Shown: piece after piece, positions 59,184 to 64,000 of the stretch
Numbering within the stretch: the stretch's first letter is position 1
Layout of the letters: each line of letters starts with the position of its first letter
From: an uncultured Carboxylicivirga sp.
GTDB lineage: Bacteria; Bacteroidota; Bacteroidia; Bacteroidales; Marinilabiliaceae
Reading direction: 5' to 3'
DNA: 64,000 bases
Assembly: GCF_963674565.1 (NCBI RefSeq)
Contig: NZ_OY771430.1
Coordinates: 2,046,001-2,110,000, forward strand
Translations under genes and position numbers: made by a program
Notes under the pieces: model-generated
The model's input: only the letters and a program-made list of their open reading frames with translations
What the model was told of the DNA's origin: nothing
Database searches by the model: none

Positions 59184-60332
59184 TTAATTGTTTCTAAGGA
59201 TGACAAGGGTGTTTTTTCGAAGATGAACTTTTTTTTCACGCACTGTTTTAATCATGGTTTGGGCCATATCACCGGCCACATTCAGCCCCATATAGCTCAA
59301 TGGTTGTCCCTCAGGTGTTAACAACATGGAAGGATTAATATCTCCTGCCACATCTTGGTAAACCTTCCGGGCTGCATGATCAGGAACATAGAGACCACGG
59401 ATCCCATCTGTATCATAAGCTGATAAATCAACAGGCAGGAATGATCCTCTCACCGGAATGGAACTTACCTGCAATTGCAGTCGTTCATTCTCAGTCTTAC
59501 ACAAACCATAAATCAAGCTTCCGGCTTTGACCAGTTGGTTCTCAACCTGAATATCCTTCTCAAGACGCATCAACACTCTATTTCCACTTCGAACGGTACA
59601 ATCATCCATAATGGTGACCATAATTGCTTGCTGATTCATTGAAGTTGATTGGTTTGGCTTAACAGCCACTTTTGCTTTTATGGTCTGGCGTTCCGGATTG
59701 CTATTTTTCTCTGTTCTTGCGGCCTGCATTTGTTGCAGCTGCAATTGCAGACTATCTTTTTCCCTGGCCAATGTCTCATGACTGTTAATCAGTGACTCCA
59801 TTGCCTCAAAAGAACTGGCAACAGATTTCTCTTTTATTGTATTATTAGTTGATTTTGGATCTATGCCAGGTCTTGTAGAACTTGTTTTGTCCCTTTGTAC
59901 TCTTGCTTGTTTTAGGACTGTTAATTCAATTGTACTTTTGTTATCCTTAATAGTTGTTGGTTGCTCAAGTGCTGCCCTGACCGATTCTTCCTGTTTTTTC
60001 ATATGGCGGGCTATTAATGCCTGTGTATCTTCCTCGCCCAGGTCATCAGAAAGATGAACCTGCTGTAGTACAGTGATGGTGTCCACATCCCACTGAACTT
60101 GTTGTTCTTCTTTCCAGTCCTCTTGTCTTTGGTAGGCTTCTTTCTTATCCAGAATGCCTATTTGACGATCGGCTTCCGGTAGTTGGTAGTTCGCACCATC
60201 GGCTTCCTTTCCAGATAATGTTTGATCTGTTCCCTGTCCTCCACCTAGCAAGTAAAATATTAGGAAAAGAAATGGAAGGACTATCAGCGGAGGGAACAGC
60301 CATTGTTTGTTTTTAGTCAGCAGATTTTTCAT
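59184..60332 (-). CDS. traM: TraM-like conjugation channel protein (VirB10 role)
   Basis: 382 residues. One N-terminal transmembrane helix (about 13-31) is followed by a long periplasmic linker with coiled-coil parts (about 180-205, EKDSLQLQLQQMQAAR). The C-terminal domain (about 225-382) reads VTIMDDCTVRSGNRVLMRLEKD, VKAGSLIYGLCK, and RGLYVPDHAARKVYQDVAGD, the conserved part of TraM. It bridges inner and outer membrane. The start overlaps the TraL-like stop by 20 bp. Confidence 0.88.
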   Translation of the reverse strand: MKNLLTKNKQWLFPPLIVLPFLFLIFYLLGGGQGTDQTLSGKEADGANYQLPEADRQIGILDKKEAYQRQEDWKEEQQVQWDVDTITVLQQVHLSDDLGEEDTQALIARHMKKQEESVRAALEQPTTIKDNKSTIELTVLKQARVQRDKTSSTRPGIDPKSTNNTIKEKSVASSFEAMESLINSHETLAREKDSLQLQLQQMQAARTEKNSNPERQTIKAKVAVKPNQSTSMNQQAIMVTIMDDCTVRSGNRVLMRLEKDIQVENQLVKAGSLIYGLCKTENERLQLQVSSIPVRGSFLPVDLSAYDTDGIRGLYVPDHAARKVYQDVAGDINPSMLLTPEGQPLSYMGLNVAGDMAQTMIKTVREKKVHLRKNTLVILRNN

Positions 60333-60615
60333 GAATATGTTGTTTTAAGAGTTGTTCAAAGGAGTCTGTTGGCAGTTCAAACGGGTTGCTCTTCATAGGG
60401 ATTGAATCCGTAATTTGAAGCTGATTATTCTCTTGATCAGGTAACGCATGATGAACAATACTCATATTCCCTGTTTCAATAAAAGACAACCCAAACAGAA
60501 GCCCTATGCCACCAAGAATTAGTGACCATTTTCGTATCCTTTTGCGTTTGTTCAAATGCCTGTCATGATTGTCAGCTTTCTCAATCCAGTGTATTAGTGC
60601 TTGAATCGGTTTCAT
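60313..60615 (-). CDS. traL: TraL-like small inner-membrane protein (DUF3989)
   Basis: 100 residues. A basic N-terminus (DRHLNKRKRIRKW) is followed by one transmembrane helix (about 30-47, LILGGIGLLFGLSFIETG) and a short periplasmic tail. Size, topology and place between TraK and TraM match DUF3989/TraL of Bacteroides elements. It overlaps TraM by 20 bp. Confidence 0.72.
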   Translation of the reverse strand: MKPIQALIHWIEKADNHDRHLNKRKRIRKWSLILGGIGLLFGLSFIETGNMSIVHHALPDQENNQLQITDSIPMKSNPFELPTDSFEQLLKQHIHEKSAD

Positions 60616-60627
60616 TGAGAGTGGTTT

Positions 60628-61254
60628 TTAATAAGTCGTTCTTCTGGTGGTTTCCAGATCACTGTTATCTTCAATGATCCAGCCTTCAATAAGGAACCCA
60701 TGAGTATTGTTATCAGTCCGTGAAGTGTTTCTTAGCTGCCCACGGGTAATCAATTGCCGGATAGTGGTATTGCTTTTTCGAACTATCTTTTGCCGCCCGA
60801 AATAATGAAAGACGTAAGGGTATGATGAGAAGTCCACAGAGATGGAATCACTGGTCAATGTCATACTTACATTGGAGGCTATTAAGCGGTTGTATAGGTT
60901 GCTTTCCTTAAAGCTCCGGTATTGCTTCATGGCACTGTGATCTGCCAGGTACAAGGCTTCTCTTATATTACTTTCAATATAATCTTTATCAGGCTCCAAA
61001 GTAAAGAATAGCTCATGAAAACGCTTGATATGGTTCCTGGCTTCGGCCTCACGGTTTTCAGATATATCGGAGCGCAAAGCCAGCAATAAGGACTGACCGT
61101 TATCCAGAACATAGATCTTCTGCCGGGAGCGCTCCACCATCTTAAGGGCTTTGGTATAAGAATAGAATCCCAAACCAATGGACAGACAGGTGGTTACCAA
61201 AAAAACATAGACTGTCCACCTGAATTTCTGTTGTATATCAAAGATTTGTTTCAT
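60628..61254 (-). CDS. traK: TraK-like conjugation protein (VirB8 role)
   Basis: 208 residues. One N-terminal transmembrane helix (about 14-34, VYVFLVTTCLSIGLGFYSY), then a VirB8-like periplasmic domain: REALYLADHSAMKQYRSFKESNLYNRLIASN and IRQLITRGQLRNTSRTDNNTHGFLIEGW. The arrangement and the last segment are typical of TraK. It follows the TraJ-like gene by 38 bp and precedes TraL by 12 bp. Confidence 0.88.
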   Translation of the reverse strand: MKQIFDIQQKFRWTVYVFLVTTCLSIGLGFYSYTKALKMVERSRQKIYVLDNGQSLLLALRSDISENREAEARNHIKRFHELFFTLEPDKDYIESNIREALYLADHSAMKQYRSFKESNLYNRLIASNVSMTLTSDSISVDFSSYPYVFHYFGRQKIVRKSNTTIRQLITRGQLRNTSRTDNNTHGFLIEGWIIEDNSDLETTRRTTY

Positions 61255-61292
61255 TCTGTGTAGTTGTATTATTAGTTTCCTTGATTCAGAAT

Positions 61293-62228
61293 CTATTTAA
61301 CGGCTCCTTTTGTCAGGGCCATCATTGCGGCTGTCCTTAACATACGACTGCCTCCTGTTGCGGTACCTGTTGCATTAATAATCCAGGTGGAGATCTTAGG
61401 TACCATAGCCAGGCCACAGATACCACATACGGGTACAATCAATCCAGTGACAAAGAAGAGGGAGGCCTCATAAATAACCATACTATTGATCAGGGCTATC
61501 TCATATCCCAGAACATATACCAGTAGTTGTTGTGTCAGTGACAGGACTATCAACGCAATGGGCAGGTAAAGATTCACATGGATAAATCGTGCTATCCAGT
61601 GTAGGTAACTATCCTGAAAACCATCAAATATTGACAAGGCAAAGACCAATGGACCAAATACAATGAGAAGCACACAGAAGACTGTTCTCAAAAAGGCAAT
61701 AAGGTAAACCACCACTTCAAAAGCCACTTCAGCAATCTGTCTTAATCCTTCCATAATGTAATACATTACCTGGTTGCGTATCGCCCTGCCACTAAAAATA
61801 TTATATGCTGTTAACAGAATGTTGACTCCCTTATCCCATAGATCGGCTTCTTTCTCCGGATTCTCCTGAAAAGCTGGCAGATCAACCCTCAGAATTGCTT
61901 CCTGCTTTTCTTCCAGTTTTTCACCAACCAGTTGCTGACGGTCCGCATAAATGGCTTCAGACAATTGGGTCAGTCCGTTGGTAGGTACCATTAGTAATTT
62001 GACAAATGGTCCCCAGAAAGTAATAACCAGGACCAGGGAAAAAGGACGAAGCAAGGGTAGGATCATAATGGGATTATCAGCTATCAACTGCTCAAAGATG
62101 CGTTTGGATATATACAAAAATGCAGCTATCCCACCTATAGCTCTGGCCATATCCACCAGTAAGCGGGCGTGACTAATACCGGCATCAATTAATAGTTCGG
62201 TAAAAGCAAAGAAATCCTCTAGATTCAT
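61293..62228 (-). CDS. traJ: TraJ-like polytopic membrane protein (VirB6 role)
   Basis: 311 residues with at least five transmembrane helices (for example 24-42, 50-75, 175-210, 220-240 and 250-280). The C-terminus reads PVCGICGLAMVPKISTWIINATGTATGG as in TraJ. It forms part of the inner-membrane channel. It lies 32 bp after the 236-residue gene and precedes TraK. Confidence 0.85.
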   Translation of the reverse strand: MNLEDFFAFTELLIDAGISHARLLVDMARAIGGIAAFLYISKRIFEQLIADNPIMILPLLRPFSLVLVITFWGPFVKLLMVPTNGLTQLSEAIYADRQQLVGEKLEEKQEAILRVDLPAFQENPEKEADLWDKGVNILLTAYNIFSGRAIRNQVMYYIMEGLRQIAEVAFEVVVYLIAFLRTVFCVLLIVFGPLVFALSIFDGFQDSYLHWIARFIHVNLYLPIALIVLSLTQQLLVYVLGYEIALINSMVIYEASLFFVTGLIVPVCGICGLAMVPKISTWIINATGTATGGSRMLRTAAMMALTKGAVK

Positions 62229-62260
62229 TATAGTATTTTTATCATTTGAAATTTAGATAG

Positions 62261-62971
62261 TTATCGGGCCAGAAAATCCAGATATGTTTCTTTCATCTGA
62301 TTTTTACTTTGCCAGTATCGGATCTTTTGAGCTGCATACAACAGGGTGCCATTCAGCTCACGCAATTCATGGTTGATGGCTTCTTCTGCCCTTAACTTAT
62401 CACCCTGGCTGCAGTCCATTCTTTTGATCAGAGCAAGAGCATCTTCTTTCAATTCAATTTCTCTTTCAAAGAGTTGGTTCACCCACCCCGGAATTAATGG
62501 ATCGTTTAGGTAACCCAGTGCATTTTGAGTATTAAGCAAGGTATTTTTGTTCCCCATAATATCGGGCAGGTTGACCAATCGGCTATTTCTTAGCAAACTT
62601 TCTATTGCCTCCATCCCCAACTTATTAAACTGGGTTCCGGTAATTTCTTCCAATGTTTTAGAGATGGTATTGCGGTCTATTTCCTTAATAACCAGCTTCA
62701 GCCCCTGGTATAACCCTATATCCACATAACCTTTTGTGTCATAAACAGGAACGGAATTCAGGTAGTAATAATAATGGCTCGGGTAAATACGAATAAAAAA
62801 ATGTGGAATCGGAGGTAACCATCCTTTCCAGCAGACAAAGCTTATAGGATAATCATTATTCATCGTTGGATAACGACCGCTCCACTTCTTGACTGCAAAA
62901 ACATCCTGTGCTTTAGTTGGAAATATTGATAAAATGATCAAAATCAATAAAAACATTATCTTTTTCATCAT
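62261..62971 (-). CDS. Exported protein of the transfer operon, unknown
   Basis: 236 residues with a signal peptide (MFLLILIILSIFPTKAQD). It contains a proline/tyrosine-rich beta segment (about 40-75, WKGWLPPIPHFFIRIYPSHYYYY). A helical C-terminal half (about 110-236) carries ALALIKRMDCSQGDKLRAEEAINHELRELNG. It lies between the TraI-like and TraJ-like genes, sharing the base at 62971 with the former. It is not one of the best-known Tra proteins, although position and export signal suggest a periplasmic channel part. Confidence 0.6.
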   Translation of the reverse strand: MMKKIMFLLILIILSIFPTKAQDVFAVKKWSGRYPTMNNDYPISFVCWKGWLPPIPHFFIRIYPSHYYYYLNSVPVYDTKGYVDIGLYQGLKLVIKEIDRNTISKTLEEITGTQFNKLGMEAIESLLRNSRLVNLPDIMGNKNTLLNTQNALGYLNDPLIPGWVNQLFEREIELKEDALALIKRMDCSQGDKLRAEEAINHELRELNGTLLYAAQKIRYWQSKNQMKETYLDFLAR

Positions 62972-63630
62972 CAGTTCTTGAATTTATTATCATAAAGGCT
63001 GTAATAAAAAGCGAAGCTTTTAAGATCACCAAGGGTATAACTTCTCATGTAAGAAGCATACAGGATCTTATTGTAGAGGTAACAAATGGTACCGTAATGG
63101 CGGTGAACCTGCATATAGATGCCGTTAATTACATCATAGCGGGCTTTATCATCCATTAGAAAAGCCTTATCAACAGTGATGGTGTTCAGTACTCCGGTTA
63201 CCAGGTCCCTGCTGTCAGTAAGTATGATGTCGAAAGCCTGCAAGATGGCAGCAGCCTGCTGAGGTGTAAAATTTTGGTCTTCTAATAACTTGGGTACCTT
63301 ATTAGTGTAGATGTCCAGTATCTTGCTGAGCATATCCCTTGTTTCACGGATGCGTTGATAGTCTTTAATCAGACCCGAGACATTTTCAACAGCATCCAGC
63401 AGCTGCTGATCAATGCCCAGTAGTTCTCCGGTCAGGCCCTTAATATCACCATTAAGTGCACGGATCAGCATGTTATACCAGTTCATCTTGCTTAAAATAC
63501 CTTTCTCCTGACTCCACAAGGCTTCGCGTTGAATGCCAGCTCCCACATCTGTTACAGGAGCTTGAGCACCAGATGGATGACTCACCAACAATAAGATCAT
63601 TATCAATGAAATAGAAATTAAATGTTTCAT
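62971..63630 (-). CDS. TraI-like exported conjugation protein (VirB5 role)
   Basis: 219 residues from the ATG at 63630. An upstream start would overlap the TraG gene, and the signal peptide (HLISISLIMILLLVSHPSGAQA) begins here. The mature part is helical, with WSQEKGILSKMNWYNMLI and a C-terminal VHRHYGTICYLYNKILYASYMRSY. This fits the TraI position after TraG in Bacteroides elements. It may be an adhesive pilus-tip or channel factor of VirB5 type. Confidence 0.68.
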   Translation of the reverse strand: MKHLISISLIMILLLVSHPSGAQAPVTDVGAGIQREALWSQEKGILSKMNWYNMLIRALNGDIKGLTGELLGIDQQLLDAVENVSGLIKDYQRIRETRDMLSKILDIYTNKVPKLLEDQNFTPQQAAAILQAFDIILTDSRDLVTGVLNTITVDKAFLMDDKARYDVINGIYMQVHRHYGTICYLYNKILYASYMRSYTLGDLKSFAFYYSLYDNKFKN

Positions 63631-63647
63631 GGTGTTTTGTTTATGGG

Positions 63648-64000
63648 TTACAATGATTTTAACAGTTCGATAAAAGAACCATGGTCTTTTAATTTTTGGA
63701 GCATAGCTTGCTTTTCTTTTTCTTCTGAAGTATAGCAATAGTATTCTTGCCGACTGGTCTCCAAGGCATAGACTCTTGAATGACTGCCCCAGGCAATAAA
63801 GCACTCTTTGAGCTTACGGTTAGTTGGCAAGTTGCGGTTGACTGAGAGTATCTGTTGTTTCTGAAAATCAGTAAGGCCCAGCACCTGGCTTATTGTATCA
63901 AACTTATTGGCAAACTTGCTCATATCCAATAGAATCTTGGTATCAGCATTATTGACAATAGCATCTCTTATCAATGGGCTTGAGATCACGTCTTCAATCT
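63648..64000 (-). CDS. traG: TraG-like VirB4-family conjugation ATPase, C-terminal part only
   Basis: The frame runs past the right edge; the GTG at 63989 is not a real start, because upstream codons are in frame. About 117 residues are visible: SSPLIRDAIVNNADTKILLDMSKFA, LTDFQKQQILSVNRN, and RVYALETSRQEYYCYTSEEKEKQ. These correspond to the last part of the VirB4-like ATPase domain. It powers pilus and channel assembly. Downstream on the same strand come TraI-like and the rest, in the usual order. Confidence 0.85.
   Translation of the reverse strand, partial: IEDVISSPLIRDAIVNNADTKILLDMSKFANKFDTISQVLGLTDFQKQQILSVNRNLPTNRKLKECFIAWGSHSRVYALETSRQEYYCYTSEEKEKQAMLQKLKDHGSFIELLKSL

Overview
The window looks like accessory DNA from a Bacteroidota (Bacteroidetes) genome. 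At the right end is a Bacteroides-type conjugation module (TraG, J, K, L, M and N relatives, a MobB-like relaxase, a VirD4-type coupling ATPase). Leaders are A-rich rather than Shine-Dalgarno-like, and several TAnnTTTG-type -7 boxes are visible. Base composition is mosaic: two lines counted by hand gave about 28% G+C near 36.2 kb and 47% near 20.3 kb. I saw no integrase, tRNA, rRNA or CRISPR array, so the element ends are not defined here.

Layout. 1-3.7 kb: a plus-strand operon with an SMC/DndD-like ATPase (cut by the left edge), a small unknown protein and a membrane-anchored methyltransferase. 3.67-5.14 kb: an IS256-family insertion with terminal inverted repeats and an 8-9 bp target duplication. 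5.2-11.0 kb: a minus-strand SspB-SspC-SspD DNA phosphorothioation operon ending in a DnaQ-like exonuclease. Before the IS arrived, the two operons converged with about 12 bp between stop codons. 11.1-13.2 kb: an AbiEi/AbiEii toxin-antitoxin pair bracketed by diverged 85-bp direct repeats that share a covarying hairpin.

13.5-34.8 kb: the most unusual part. About 20 co-directional genes resemble a complete virus-like element without any terminase, portal, tail-tube or tape-measure gene. It has several small membrane proteins, a run of beta-rich putative virion proteins (one followed by its own terminator), a transglutaminase-like protein, a membrane-anchored peptidoglycan enzyme, a repeat-rich fibre, an adenine methylase, a strawberry-notch-type helicase, a zinc metallopeptidase-like protein, a P-loop ATPase and a lysis cassette ending in a GH108 muramidase. 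The ATPase appears to be made by programmed -1 frameshifting from a lysine-rich protein: GGGAAAG slippery heptamer, 5-nt spacer, 11-bp stem and a possible pseudoknot. Recurrent Gly-Leu-Gly motifs and a shared C-terminal KLRAKAI tag suggest common processing or targeting.

34.9-42.6 kb: more defence genes, namely a PD-(D/E)xK-like nuclease with TPRs, a prokaryotic viperin with its nucleotide kinase, and a methylase/nuclease restriction pair. 43.2-52.7 kb: signal transduction (three PAS histidine kinases, CheC-like, CheY-like and MCP proteins, a NarL-type regulator). 53.7-64 kb: mobilization and type IV secretion genes, all on the minus strand, cut by the right edge inside the VirB4-like TraG gene.

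Together the window reads as a conjugative element or its insertion neighbourhood carrying several antiphage systems and a virus-like element. Functions are family-level inferences made by reading the sequence, not search results.
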